Assembly (NCBI RefSeq): GCF_014650775.1 | Contig: NZ_BMVP01000020.1 | Coordinates: forward strand, 17,495-81,494 | Reading direction: 5' to 3' | Source: Streptomyces cirratus | GTDB lineage: Bacteria; Actinomycetota; Actinomycetes; Streptomycetales; Streptomycetaceae | DNA: 64,000 nucleotides | In this document: positions 18,076 to 28,451 of the stretch, piece after piece | How the letters are laid out: every line of letters starts with the position of its first letter | Numbering within the stretch: the stretch's first letter is position 1 | Position numbers and translations under genes: made by a program | The notes under the pieces: generated by a model | Seen by the model: the letters and a program-made list of their open reading frames with translations, nothing else | Database searches by the model: none | What the model was told of the DNA's origin: nothing

Positions 18076-21000
18076 GGACGAGTCCCCTTCTCGCGGGCGC
18101 ACTCCAGCGCCACCCGTACCGCCGTCTCCGCCACCACCGCGCGCAGGCTCGGTCCCGCCGCGCAGGCCATCGCGAAGGCCCGCGTCACGTGCTCCTCCGT
18201 CGTACCGCCCGACACCGCCGCCACCGCGTCGCGCAGCCCGCTGCGTTCTACGTCCCCGATCCGGGCGTGGACCCGCTCCTGCCGGTACCCCGGCAGGGCG
18301 TGGATCTGGAGGCGGTGGTCCGCCCCCGAGGTGCCGGTCAGGACCAGGCCCCGGGAGGCCCACTCGGCCTCGTGGTCCGGGTAGGTGTGCGGGCCGTCCG
18401 GAACGAGGGTCCTGGTCCGGTGGATGACCCGGATCACGTCCCGGAAGCGGTAGTTCGCGTACGTGTAGCGCCGCGGGTCGCCGCCCGGCGGGTCGGTGCC
18501 CAGCAGTTCGGCGCGAAGCACGGCGTGCAGGCGCCGGGCGAAGTCGCCCGGGTCGACCTCGTCGCGCATCAGGGACTCGCGGGCGGACACCGCACGTTCC
18601 ACCCCGTACACCAGGGTGCATTCCAGGTCGCGGTCCGGGAGCGCCGTCAACGCGGTCCGGACCCGGCCGGACGGGCCCGGCGCGTCCTTGCCCATCGCCT
18701 GGGCCGAGGCCGCCACGTCCGTCCAGATCAGCTGGAGGGGCTCCACGGAGCGGTGATGGGAGTCGTTCATCGTGCGCAGGGTGCACGGCTCGCGGCGGCA
18801 GGAGGTCCCGCACAGCGGGCTGCGGCTGCCGAGCAGCGGCGGCTTCGTCGACGCGTCCTCGGCGCTCTCGGCGTGCTCCCCGTGCGGGACGGCCGTCAGG
18901 ACGGGCCGGTCCATGCCGTCGGCGGCGATGGCGGCCCGTCCGGGCGGCAGGGCGACGACGTTCTCGCTCTGCTCGGGCTGGAGGTTCATCGTCGCGCCGA
19001 CCGCGCGCCGGTCGTCCTCGGCGGGCAGCCGGTGCATGATCTTCAGCGCGCTGTTCTTGATGACGTCGGGCAGGATCTTGCTGGGGATCTGCTCGACGAT
19101 CACGACGCCCTCGCCGTACGCCCGGATCTCCGCGAGCAGGGAGGCGAAGAGCTCGACTGCGGCGGCCGCCGGCCCGTCCTCCACGTTCTTCAGGAGCCGG
19201 TGCGCCTCCTCCACCACCAGGACGTGGCGCAGCGGGACCCCGCCGGCGCCGTGGTGCACCCGCAGGTGTTCGACCAGGCGGATGAGCACCGCGCCGATGA
19301 GGAAGGCCTTGTCCTGGTCGTTGGTGATCGTCTCCAGTTCGAGGACCACGTTCCCGGCGAGCAGCCCGGCGATGTCCAGGGGATGGCCGCCCTCGAAGAA
19401 CCGGCCCGGCGCGCCCTCCCGCAGCGAGCCCATCCGGACGTCGACGAAGCCCCGCACGTCCGCGGTGACCTCCTTGCCGTACCCGATCATCTCGACGACC
19501 TGCCGGGCGGTGGCCTGGAGTTCGCCCAGGGTCGGGTAGCGGGCCGTCCGCGGCTCGTCCGGCTCGTCCAGTACGTACTTGGGCTTGTGGGCCGGGCGCG
19601 GTTCGCCGGTGACGAGGTCCCATCCGGCGGCCGTGTAGCACTGGGACAGGGCCCGCGACAGCACCTGCGGGAAGGGCTCGTGCCCTTCGAACGCCGCGAG
19701 GAACAGGGCCCGTACGAGGTCCACGTGGCTCTGCAGCGGAAAGCCCGGCTCCGGCTCCAGCGGGTTGAGCGAGGCGGGGGCCACGTCCACGTCACCGGGC
19801 CGGATCACGGTGACGCGCCGGGCGCGCTCGGGTCCCCCCGCCGCGGCGAGGCGGCCGGCTATACGCGCGTACTCGGCCTTCGCCGGCTCGACCGCCAGCC
19901 AGGGGATCGGCCGGTCGTGCGTGGACAGGGCGGTGAGCAGGCTCCGTACCGTCTGGGACTTGCCCGAGCCGGTCGCCCCGCAGACGAATGCGTGCCGGTT
20001 GAGGGTGGAGCGGGAGACGTGGAGCCGGTCGGCGGGCATGAGGGCCTCGTCGAGGATGTCGCCGATCAGGAAGGCGTCGGCGTCGTGTCCCGTGTCGTCG
20101 GAGGTGACGTCGAACCGGTTCGGGGCCACCGTACGGATGCCCGGGAGCTCCCGCGCGGGCGGCCGGGCCAGCGCCGCGACCAGTTCGGCGGGGGCGACGA
20201 AGGGCACGCTGCCCGGCGGTCCGGCGGCGCCCGCGGCCGGGGCCGCCGCCGGTTGCGGCGTGACGGTGGTCAGCGCCTCGGCGAAGGGCATCGGCCGCCG
20301 CGCCGGTACGAGCACGTACGGCAGCTCGTCGAGGTCGCCGGCGCCGCACAGCAGGGCCGCCGAGGCGAGCGCCGACTCGGGCCGCTCGGCGCCGACCAGC
20401 ACGCGCACGTTCCACACCCCGGTGGCCAGGGCCCGGGTCAGCTCTCGGTAGCGGGCCTCGGCCCGGTCGGCAGCCACCCGGTCGGCGGCGGAGTTCTCGC
20501 GCTGGCGCAGCCGGGGCAGCTGGACGGCGAGTGCCGTGCGCTCCTGGTCCAGTCGCTCGTACGGGACGGGCTCGGCCAGCACGAGCCAGGCGAAGGCGTC
20601 CGGCAGGTGGGCGACCGCGTCGTCGAAGGAGCCGCGGCGTTCGCCCGGGAGGGCGCGCTCGTCGTCGCCCAGGCGCAGGGCGTCGTGGGAGCCGGGGCAG
20701 GGGATCCAGAACGGCAGCCGTTCCAGCAGGGCGACCGTCTCGCCCGCCGGGACGTCGCGGGCGGTGGAGCCGGGCGGGTAGCGCAGGGGGCGCTGCGCAC
20801 CGTCCGCGGCGGGCTCGTCGCCCGCGGGCGGGAAGCCGGGCGCTCCGCCCACCAGGAAGTGCAGCGGCCGGTGCCGGCCCGGGCGTATCCATGCCGCGGC
20901 CAGACCCGCCGGGCGGCGCTCCCCACCGGCCGAGGGCGCGGAGAGCACGGCGTGGGCCGCCGTGACGGCGGCGGCGAGCTGGGCGGCCGTACGGTCCTGC

Positions 21001-21107
21001 GTACGGCCGTCCTCGGGCCGCCGGGGCACGGTGATCAGGCGGTGGAAGCGGTACGCGCCGAGTCCGGCGGGCCGGGCCGCGCCCCCGGGCCCGGCACCGG
21101 GGCTCAC
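18072..21107 (-). CDS. HerA/VirB4-type ATPase
   Basis: 1011 residues, soluble. An N-terminal 330-residue domain without clear relatives precedes a HerA/FtsK-superfamily ATPase core: Walker A CGATGSGKSQ at 377-385, Walker B HVLVVEEAHRL at 628-638, and a downstream sensor loop IRAYGEGVVIVEQIPSKI at 661-678. These are the marks of the HerA-FtsK clade used to pump DNA or protein (HerA, VirB4, TraG-like). A Cys cluster (CGTSCRREPC, about residue 760) may bind metal. ATG 21107 overlaps the stop of the preceding gene (ATGA) and its own stop overlaps the toxin start. The most likely role is powering movement of the Pro/Glu toxin or of DNA; not proven. Confidence 0.85.
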
Positions 21108-22981
21108 GTCAGGCTCGCGCGGGGGAGGGTGGAGAGCCGGGGCAGGAAGTTGATGCCGGGATTGCAGTCCCCGAACACGACGCGGCGGCCCGCCGGTCCG
21201 GTTTCGACGAGGACCAGGCCGGTCGCCGGGAAGGCCTGGAGCTGGGTGGGCTCGACCGCGAACTCGTAGACGCGGCTGAGGTTCTCGCCGGTCGTCGTGG
21301 ACCGGGCGGTGGAGGTGTTGGTCGAGTCCTGCCAGCTGCGCGAGAGGGAGGTCGAGAAGGACCTGGAGCTCCCCCAGCTGCTGCCGGAGGTGCCGCCGCC
21401 CCGGTTGGAGCCGTCCGTGTCCGAGACGCCCCGCTGCCCGCCGTAGCTGCTGCCGCGGCCCTCGGTAAGGGTCTCCCCGACCTGCCGGGTCAGCTGGTTG
21501 ACGAGGAACTTGTGCTCCTGCCCGATGAACTGCGCGGCCGCCTTGGCCTCCTCGCCGTTGCCCATGCGCATGAACACCGTCGCGCTGTCCGATCCGCCGG
21601 CGACCTGGACGGTGCCCTCCCGCAGGTGTTCGAGCAGGAACACGAGCCGGACACCGGCCGCGCGGGCCTCGCGCGCCATCGATTCCAGGGCGTCACGGCC
21701 GAGGTGGTCGGCTCCGGCGACGACGAGGGTCCCCGAGCCGTGCGCCACGGCGCGGGTGCGCAGTGCGTGGACCAGCCGGAAGAAGACGAACCGGTCGGTG
21801 AGGTCCTTGCGGCGGCGCACGGAGTCCTCGGTCGTGACGATCGTCAGTCCGCCGGGCCTCCACCAGTCCGCGGCGCGGCCGCCGCCGGGGACGGCGGCCT
21901 CCTGCCCCCTGGGCGTGAGCAGCTCCGTCTGCGCCCGGACGTAGCGCAGTTCGTTCTGGACGCGCTCGCCCTGGCCCAGGAGGTCGACGGCCCGGGTGAT
22001 CGACTCGACCTCGGTGGGGCCGAGCGGTCCGGGCGCGCCGGGGGCGGGATCGTAGACGCGGAGCAGGACGCGCAGCCCGGCGGCGAGCCGGGCGAAGGTG
22101 ACGGGCCCTTCGAGCAGTTCCGCGACGGTGCGGACGAGGTCCACGTCGATGGTGTGGAGGTCCACGTCCGCGCCGGGCGGCCGCATGGTGCCCAGCGCCT
22201 CTGCCATGGTCTCGGCCAGCTCCTCGGGAGTGAACTCCGCGCTCAGGTCGGCGTCGAGCAGGGCCCCGGGCATGGGTACGTGGGCGACGGCGATGTCGCG
22301 GCGCGCGGCGAGGCCGGCGAGTTCGAGGGCGACGGCCTGCTGGGTGAGGTCCAGGACGACGAGCGGGGCGCCACCGCCGAGGAGCGGCCCGCCGACCGTG
22401 GCGAGCAGGCTGGCCCAGCCGTTGCCCGTGCCGCCGAACACGTCGATCCGGCTGGGACCGGAGACGAGGGAGAGCGGGAACCAGGTGTCCAGCGTGTCGT
22501 TGTGCCGCAGGTGCTCCGCGTGGTGGGCGTCGATCCGGCTCTGCCAGGCGCGCCGGCGCTGCTCGTAGTCCCGCTGGGCGCTGGTGCGGGCGGCTTCCAG
22601 GCGCCGGCGGGCGGCCCTCAGCCTGGCGGCCGGGGAGGTCGCGGCCATGAGGACGATGAGGAGGACGACGACGACCACGACGGCGGACGGGCCGCCGGCC
22701 GCGTAGGCGACGATGCCCGCGAGCAGGAGGAGACAGCCCGTGCCCCTGTTCTTCCGGGCGGTCATGGCACGCTCCTCCATGGCGCGGACCTCGTCGCCGG
22801 AGGGTTCGGAGTAGACGGGCGGATGCTGGGCGTCCCGGTGTGCGGGGGGCGCGGACGGCTGGACGAACTCCCAGCCCCAGCGCTCCTGACCGGTGAAGAC
22901 CCGCCGCGCCAGTTCCGCTCCGGCGTCCGGCTCCTCCCCGCCCCGAGGTTCGGTTGCCGGTGCGCTCTCGGCAGTGCTCAT
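21104..22981 (-). CDS. TraG/VirD4-like membrane protein with degenerate P-loop
   Basis: 625 residues. After an 80-residue disordered head come two membrane spans, about 81-95 and 99-114 (SAVVVVVVLLIVLMAA), then a coiled coil and a P-loop-like fold. The P-loop at 182-190 reads VFGGTGNGWAS, lacking the essential Lys-Thr, and the Walker-B-like strand is TLVVAGADHL. The C-terminus resembles coupling proteins: TVFMRMGNGEEAKAAAQFIG, KFLVNQLTRQVGETLTEGRG, then a Ser/Gly-rich tail. So it appears to be a catalytically dead TraG/VirD4 relative acting as membrane platform for the HerA ATPase encoded next. ATG 22981 follows GGGGGC; a longer frame lacks such a site. Confidence 0.75.
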   Translation of the reverse strand: MSTAESAPATEPRGGEEPDAGAELARRVFTGQERWGWEFVQPSAPPAHRDAQHPPVYSEPSGDEVRAMEERAMTARKNRGTGCLLLLAGIVAYAAGGPSAVVVVVVLLIVLMAATSPAARLRAARRRLEAARTSAQRDYEQRRRAWQSRIDAHHAEHLRHNDTLDTWFPLSLVSGPSRIDVFGGTGNGWASLLATVGGPLLGGGAPLVVLDLTQQAVALELAGLAARRDIAVAHVPMPGALLDADLSAEFTPEELAETMAEALGTMRPPGADVDLHTIDVDLVRTVAELLEGPVTFARLAAGLRVLLRVYDPAPGAPGPLGPTEVESITRAVDLLGQGERVQNELRYVRAQTELLTPRGQEAAVPGGGRAADWWRPGGLTIVTTEDSVRRRKDLTDRFVFFRLVHALRTRAVAHGSGTLVVAGADHLGRDALESMAREARAAGVRLVFLLEHLREGTVQVAGGSDSATVFMRMGNGEEAKAAAQFIGQEHKFLVNQLTRQVGETLTEGRGSSYGGQRGVSDTDGSNRGGGTSGSSWGSSRSFSTSLSRSWQDSTNTSTARSTTTGENLSRVYEFAVEPTQLQAFPATGLVLVETGPAGRRVVFGDCNPGINFLPRLSTLPRASLT

Positions 22982-23249
22982 GACGCCCCCCTGTGGCTGT
23001 CGGAGCATCCTGACCTTCCGGAGCGCCCCTGTCAGCTCCCGGGAGCCGTGCGGGAGACCTCTTTGACCAGAAGTCACCTACGAATGACCGAAGTTGATGC
23101 ACCGTCACACATCCGCACCAGCGCACTCCGCCGCGAGGTCCGCGATTCGGGCCGGGCCGGGCCGATTCGGCAGCAGCCGCCGATGAGGCGGGCGCCCAGG
23201 CGGCGCGGCGCCAGGCGGCGACGGGCCGGCGGGGCCCGGTCCGCGGGGT

Positions 23250-23491
23250 GCTGTCCGCTCCTCGCGGCGATCGATCGCGCTTTGCCGGCGTCCGTCCTCG
23301 CTGGCGACACAACGGCGATCGACCTGTCGATCTGGGCCACCCTGCACGGGCTCGTGACTCTCGAACTGGCCGGGGCCTTCGACGCCACCACGGCTGAGGA
23401 CGCATTCCGCTCGTCGATTCACGCCACGCTGCACGGATGGACGACTCCGGAAGTGTTCCGCAGTCTTCGCCAAGCCGAACTCGCTCGGTGA
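23250..23491 (+). pseudogene. TetR-family C-terminal fragment (WHG-type)
   Basis: The frame gives SIWATLHGLVTLELAGAFDA and later AFRSSIHATLHGW, matching the ligand-binding C-terminal domain of WHG-type TetR regulators (usual text like WAAVHGLVSLELAG). The N-terminal helix-turn-helix is absent, and the upstream frame is Arg-rich noise. A relic of a lost regulator. Confidence 0.65.
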
Positions 23492-24312
23492 CAGGATCAG
23501 AGCCGATATCTGGGCTCTCCCGATCCTGGTTGAAGCAGTGGTGCGTGGTCGGTAAAGACCGGCACGCCAAGGCCGACCAGCCGCGGCCGGCCATCGGTCG
23601 GAGCCCGTTTGAGGCTGTTGAGCTTGGCCATCGCGGCGTCAAAGCTGACTTGAAGTCCCTCGACCTCGCCGGAAGTGTCCTGCGGCGGAACTCCGTATCG
23701 AGGCCGGCAAGTAGCCGTCCCAGTTCGGTGCGTGCTGGGTGCGGCAGTTTGCCCGTTATGCGCCCCCAGGGCGTCCCTGGCCACCGCGACGTCGTCGTAC
23801 TGGCACCCCGGCCGCGGAGGACCGGTAGCTGTAGAGGAACTGAGAGGTCCGCCCGGGTCGGACCTCGTAGCTGTCAGAGGGCGGTAAGTGACGTGGCGTC
23901 CGTTTCGCGGCTTCAGTTGGGGTAGGCGGCCTGGTCGCGAACTCGCCGGCTTCCTATGGCCGCGGCGGGGTGAGCAGCCTCTGCCGGGTTCGACCATCGA
24001 TCGCCTCGCATGCCGCCCTGGCCCCGCAGCGGAACTCCCGGTCGTGCGGCCGGTGCCGCGCCGGGCGACGGGCCGAACGGCTCCCGATACCCACCGTCCA
24101 CTCACCGCCGGAGACCGGCTGACCGGTCGTCGGCTGCGTTTCGCCCTCGGCTGCCCCGGCCGCCCGGCCCGACGACGTGATCGCCAGCCGGCGCTCGGTG
24201 CCTGAAAAAAATCTTCGCGGACCGGGGCAACCTTTCCGGGGGCGGTGACAACTGGATGGTGTGTCCGGACAGGCGGTCTGGTCACAGGCAACGGCTGAAA
24301 GAGAGCATCGAC
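23492..24312. other. No clear gene; upstream region of the lectin enzyme
   Basis: At 23497-23640 the minus strand gives a plausible protein end (DAAMAKLNSLKRAPTDGRP, RLVGLGVPVFTD) from a gene I cannot identify; it may be a remnant. Near the right edge an A-rich run and GGCAACC (24226-24232) recall an ECF-type -35 element, but a matching -10 is not convincing. Confidence 0.4.
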
Positions 24313-26181
24313 ATGTTCCCTCGCCCATCCACGTCGTCGGAGGCGTCGCCCGGCGGCCGCGCCCGCCGTGGTCGCAGGTCGTCCCGCCCGGCCGCTCCGG
24401 GGCGGCGGCCGACGCATCGTGGCCGTCGGCTGTACCAGCGTCGGAGTTTCTGGGCGTCCGTCAGCCTGGCGGTCGTGGGCGGCTCCGTGGTCGTGGTCAA
24501 CACGGCCTCGGCGGCAACCGTGGACACGAGCGCCTGGTACGTGCTGGTCAACCGCGACACCGGCAAGGCACTGGACAACCTCGGCTACGCCACGAACGAC
24601 GGTGCTCCGCTGGTGCAGTGGAGCCGCACCGGCGCGGCGAACCAGCAGTGGAAGTTCATCGACGCGGGTGACGGGAACTACCGGCTGCAGAACCGGAACT
24701 CCGGCAAGGTGCTGGACGACTACAACTGGTCGAAGACCGAGGGCTCCGAGCTGGTCCAGTGGAGCGACCTGAACGGCGCCAACCAGCAGTTCCACGTGGA
24801 GAAGTCGTCGGACGGCTACGTGCGTCTGATCAACCGCTTCAGCGGCAAGGCCGTTGAGGTCCCGGGCGGCACCAAGGCCGACGGGGCTCACATCGCCCAG
24901 TACCACGACTGGAACGGCCCCCAGCAGCAGTGGCGGCTCGTCCCGGCCGGTAGCGCCGGCGGCACCGGGAACGCGGGGAGCTCCGGCAGCAGCGCCACGC
25001 CCACCGCCCCCGCCACGCCCGGCGGCAGCGGGCCGGCGAGCCAGGCTCCGAGCGGTACCCACCCGACGTCGGCGCCGCCTGCCACCGGCGGCAGCGGCAC
25101 CTCGACGAAGAGTTTCATGGGCAGCAAGACGGTGCTCGTCGGCGGCTCGATGGACGACGCCTCGGCGAACGCCGCGCCGTTCGACGTGCAGTATGCCTAT
25201 GTGCACAGCCAGCCCGCGCCCTCGTCGGACTACTACACGGCGGCCCGCTGCAAGGACGCGTGGACGGGCTGGTGGGGCTGCTGGAACGGCAGCACCACGG
25301 CACCGGGCACGTACGTGACCTGGCGGGACGCCAAGGCGGCCCAGGCGACCTATCAGGGCAAGCCGCGCCCGCAGAAGTTCCTCTGGACCTGGTACTCGCT
25401 GCGCGACCTCGGCGACGCGGTGGGCCAGGGCGACGGTCCGGGGGAGGTTCAAGCCATCAACAGGGCCGACCTGCTCACCCGCTACATGAACGACTACCGC
25501 TTCTTCCTCCAGAAGATCGGCACCTCGCACGACATGATCGACATCGAGCCCGACTTCTGGGGCTACGTCCGGTCGCTCGGCAACCCGCACCAGGTCCCCG
25601 CGCAGGTCACGGCCGCGAATCCGACGGACTGCGGATCGCAGGAGAACAGCGCTGCCGGCCTGGCCCAGTGCCTGATATCGATGGCGCACAAGTACGCGCC
25701 GAACACGGGCGCCGGGCTCCACCTCACCTGCTGGGACTGGCAGAACAACACGCAGGCCTGCGTCAAGGACTACGCGGCCCTCGGGGCGAAGAACGCCGAC
25801 TTCCTGGCCACCGACGTGGTGGACCGCGACGCGGGCTGGTACGCGCTGCCGGCGAACGGTGGCCGTGACACCTTCTGGAACGACCAGAGGGCCACCGCCC
25901 AACTGGCGTTCTACAAGACGATGGCCGAGTCGGTGGGCAAGCCGGTGGTCCTGTGGCAGATCCCCCTGGGTAACATGGCGCAGAACAACACCCGCAACCA
26001 CTACAAGGACGACAAGGTCGACTGGCTCCTGTCGCACATGGACCAGGTGGCGAACGCGCACATCGCCGGTCTGCTGTTCGGTGCCGGGCAGCAGGAGCAG
26101 ACCGCGGTCGAGTCCGACGGCGGGAACCTGATCAAAAAGACGATCGCGTACCGCAACTCGGGCGGCACGCCGCTCAAGTAG
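24313..26181 (+). CDS. Secreted ricin-lectin-linked glycosidase candidate
   Basis: 622 residues. The N-terminus is long and basic with a twin-arginine-like signal (YQRRSFWASV, then a hydrophobic core ending NTASA), so Tat export is likely. Residues about 75-215 are a ricin-type beta-trefoil lectin with three repeated QxW motifs (NQQWKF, NQQFHV, QQQWRL). A Gly/Ser/Thr/Pro linker (about 216-265) leads to a 350-residue domain that looks like a TIM barrel: MGSKTVLVGGSMDD, FLWTWYSLRDLGDA, MIDIEPDFWGY with a candidate catalytic Glu, CWDWQNNTQA, VVLWQIPLGN. I cannot assign a glycoside-hydrolase family. ATG 24313 has AAAGAGAG upstream. Lectin plus barrel implies polysaccharide degradation outside the cell. 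Confidence 0.75.
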   Translation: MFPRPSTSSEASPGGRARRGRRSSRPAAPGRRPTHRGRRLYQRRSFWASVSLAVVGGSVVVVNTASAATVDTSAWYVLVNRDTGKALDNLGYATNDGAPLVQWSRTGAANQQWKFIDAGDGNYRLQNRNSGKVLDDYNWSKTEGSELVQWSDLNGANQQFHVEKSSDGYVRLINRFSGKAVEVPGGTKADGAHIAQYHDWNGPQQQWRLVPAGSAGGTGNAGSSGSSATPTAPATPGGSGPASQAPSGTHPTSAPPATGGSGTSTKSFMGSKTVLVGGSMDDASANAAPFDVQYAYVHSQPAPSSDYYTAARCKDAWTGWWGCWNGSTTAPGTYVTWRDAKAAQATYQGKPRPQKFLWTWYSLRDLGDAVGQGDGPGEVQAINRADLLTRYMNDYRFFLQKIGTSHDMIDIEPDFWGYVRSLGNPHQVPAQVTAANPTDCGSQENSAAGLAQCLISMAHKYAPNTGAGLHLTCWDWQNNTQACVKDYAALGAKNADFLATDVVDRDAGWYALPANGGRDTFWNDQRATAQLAFYKTMAESVGKPVVLWQIPLGNMAQNNTRNHYKDDKVDWLLSHMDQVANAHIAGLLFGAGQQEQTAVESDGGNLIKKTIAYRNSGGTPLK

Positions 26182-26355
26182 CCCCACGCAGCCGGTCGGC
26201 CCACCCATCGACGGGGCCGCGTTCAACCCGCCCCCGTCGTCCCGCCGAGCACTTCTCGGCCGGTGCCGACCGGCTGTCGCCGGCCGTAGCGCGCCGCCCG
26301 CGCGCCGGCAATCTCAGTTCATGGCGCGAAAGCGGGAACCGGGCGCACAAGAGGC

Positions 26356-26382
26356 AAGCCCCAGGCCTCTGGCCTGGGGCTT
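26356..26382. terminator. Terminator hairpin
   Basis: AAGCCCCAGGCC (26356-26367), loop TCT, GGCCTGGGGCTT (26371-26382), ending in TTTC. It lies 175 bases after the lectin-enzyme stop. The 240 bases between it and the next gene show no gene. Confidence 0.8.
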
Positions 26383-26622
26383 TCACACGTGTCGGTGATG
26401 ACAGAAGCGACATCATGCGCGACGCGCGCCGTTTCATTGTCCTGCCCTCGCCCTGAGGTTGGCAGGAAGACGTTCTGGCCCACTGAATCCTGTCGATGGC
26501 AGATGAACCCCATGATGATCGCTGATCATCCATGGGCAGACCGTACTTGGGACCGCTGACATCGAACCTCGCGGGCCTCCAACTGCTGTGGCGGCAGAGC
26601 CCGCGGCAGGCTCCGGTCAGAC

Positions 26623-27252
26623 TCAGTACGCGGCAGTCAGGGTTATGCCCAGCAGGTCCTCAAGCTGGGAAATCGTTTCCTCAGGTTGCAGCGCATGCAC
26701 TCCGGTGAAGCCGAGCTTCTCGGCCGCCCGGACGTACTCCTCGGTATCGTCAACGAATACGCACTCGTCAGCCGACAGCCCCAGGAGCTTCAGCATGGCT
26801 TCGAAGAGTTCCGTCTCGGGCTTGCGCATCCCGTGGCACTCGGAGATGACCACGCCGTGATACAGGGTCTCGAGCTCGTAGCCGTCGTAAAGGTTCCAGG
26901 GGGTGAGCCCCACCGAGTTGGACAGGATGCCGACCTTGATCCCGGCTCGCACTGCTGCGGCGGCCGCATCGATCATGGTCCGTTCAGGTCGCAGGTCGGC
27001 GAAGATACGGCCCATCAGGTTTTCCGGAGAGACCCCGAGCTTGGGGGCAGCGGCCTCATTCCATTCCGTCTGGCTGATCGCGCCGCGCTCCAGCTCGTGG
27101 GTGAGTCGAACACCATCTGCGTCCATGTACAGCGCCTTGGTACAAGCCCCCTGGGCCAACCCCTCCCGCTGCTCGAAGGCCAGTACCGCCGGCAGCAGCG
27201 GCGTGGTGAGCACCCCGCCGAAATCGAGGACGAGGCCGGTGCGGTGCGACAT
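26623..27252 (-). CDS. HAD-superfamily hydrolase (HAD-IA)
   Basis: 209 residues. Motif I is LVLDFGGVLT (nucleophile Asp, second position Gly instead of Asp), motif II ILSNSVG, motif III the Lys of GMRKPETELF, motif IV CVFVDDTEEYVRAAEKLG. The cap is helical (REGLAQGACTKALYMDADG). It is the same clade as the HAD protein at 10.5 kb, related to epoxide-hydrolase N-domain and dehalogenase-like phosphatases; substrate unknown. GGAG lies 7 bases before ATG 27252. Monocistronic. Confidence 0.85.
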   Translation of the reverse strand: MSHRTGLVLDFGGVLTTPLLPAVLAFEQREGLAQGACTKALYMDADGVRLTHELERGAISQTEWNEAAAPKLGVSPENLMGRIFADLRPERTMIDAAAAAVRAGIKVGILSNSVGLTPWNLYDGYELETLYHGVVISECHGMRKPETELFEAMLKLLGLSADECVFVDDTEEYVRAAEKLGFTGVHALQPEETISQLEDLLGITLTAAY

Positions 27253-27578
27253 GGGAAAACTCCAGCAGGGTGAGGATCAGGTAGGGGGATCGACGACGCG
27301 CGCCGGCGGTGAGTCCAGCCCGTCGTCACCGGGGCGGCCAGCAGCCGTCCAAAGCCGTGTCGGCAGAGGGACCGAATGAATCCACCGCCGATTGGTGCGC
27401 AGGCCACCGATCTTGACCGTACGGTACCAACGTTCCGGCACAGGCGGGGCGGAGCGGCCCAGATGGGAGCGCTGGACGCACCGTGTACTACGACGCCGGG
27501 CAGCCGGTCACGCCGGGGGCCCGAGGTTCGCGTGGGAGCTCACGGGTCGCCTCTGGGGTTCGCTCTTGTCGAGCACGA

Positions 27579-28025
27579 TCACTCCTGTTCGTCGGCGAGA
27601 AGGAAGGCGAGGCCTTCGGTGAAGGCGTCCACGGCCTCCTCGCGGATCCGGTAGCCCTGGACCTTGCCGTAGCCGGGTCCGATACCGAGGACGGGCTCCT
27701 TGACGCCGTGCGGCAACAGTCCCTTGGCGGCGGTTGGGCAGGGTGGTCTTGAGGCCGTTGGCGTGGCCGTTGCGCCCGTGACGTCGTCGGAGCGCAGAGC
27801 GTCGGCCGGCACGCGGCCGCCGCGCCGCGGTGCCTCGCGAACGATGACCTGGGCGCGCGGGGGAAGTTCGTTCGAGGCCCGTCCTGTTCGGGGTTCATCC
27901 ACGTTCACCCGGGTGGCGAGGCCCAATGTCGTTGCATCAACCGGAACGTGCACCACTGAACGTAGAGATGCATTGACTCTGAGTACACTTGGCAGCTCCG
28001 GCGGGTACGGTGCCGCCCGCGACAC
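27579..28025 (-). pseudogene. Doubtful gene or remnant with protein-like C-terminus
   Basis: The C-terminal part (EPVLGIGPGYGKVQGYRIRE, then EAVDAFTEGLAFLLADEQE) has a normal residue mix and looks like a real protein end, while the N-terminal two thirds is Arg/Pro-rich. It ends close to, and its upstream part overlaps, the promoter region of the 28041 gene. No family recognised and no ribosome site at 28025. I read it as the tail of a lost gene. Confidence 0.3.
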
Positions 28026-28040
28026 TGGAAGAGGTGTTCG

Positions 28041-28334
28041 ATGCGACAGGTGGCTTGGGTTCTAGGAGCCCTGACGGTGGCTGCAACTCTCGCGCTTGCG
28101 GTCCCGACTTCCGCATACGCGGCCCAGGGAGTCCTGATCATCGACGGTGTTGGCCACCAGGATCCCAGCGGCTGTTTTCCGCTTGGGGACTTCGTCCCGT
28201 CCGTGGTCACCAACCACACGGACGCGATCGCCGAGGTGCGGTCGGGCCCCGACTGCACAGGCCAGGTCGACTGGCTGGTCTACCCCGGTGAGACCTATCA
28301 CCCAAACGGAAGCCGTAGCGTCTTCGTCCTGTGA
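28041..28334 (+). CDS. Small secreted protein
   Basis: 97 residues with a classical signal peptide (MRQVAWVLGALTVAATLALA ending ...SAYA, cleavage about residue 28). The mature part has two cysteines (GCFPLGDF and PDCTGQVDW) likely to form one disulfide; no known domain. It resembles the many small actinobacterial secreted proteins of the peptidase-inhibitor size class, but no inhibitor signature is present. GAAGAGG lies about 9 bases before ATG 28041. Stands alone. Confidence 0.75.
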   Translation: MRQVAWVLGALTVAATLALAVPTSAYAAQGVLIIDGVGHQDPSGCFPLGDFVPSVVTNHTDAIAEVRSGPDCTGQVDWLVYPGETYHPNGSRSVFVL

Positions 28335-28451
28335 ACCGCCCGCGCACCCAGGACGCGCCGCAAGGGGCGGCAGGTTCGCGTTGTCGGCGTGGTCGAAGGC
28401 CTTGAGGGAGACTCAAAGGCAGCCTTCCGCAAGGGCTGCCCCCGACGATTC

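Noticed and set aside
24205..24312. ECF sigma promoter before the lectin enzyme
   Set aside because: GGCAACC is present at 24226 but no convincing -10 at the right distance; not listed as a feature.
23497..26226. A 909-codon minus-strand frame opposite the lectin enzyme
   Set aside because: The plus strand has the signal peptide, QxW lectin motifs and a ribosome site; the minus frame is a shadow, except possibly its last 45 codons.
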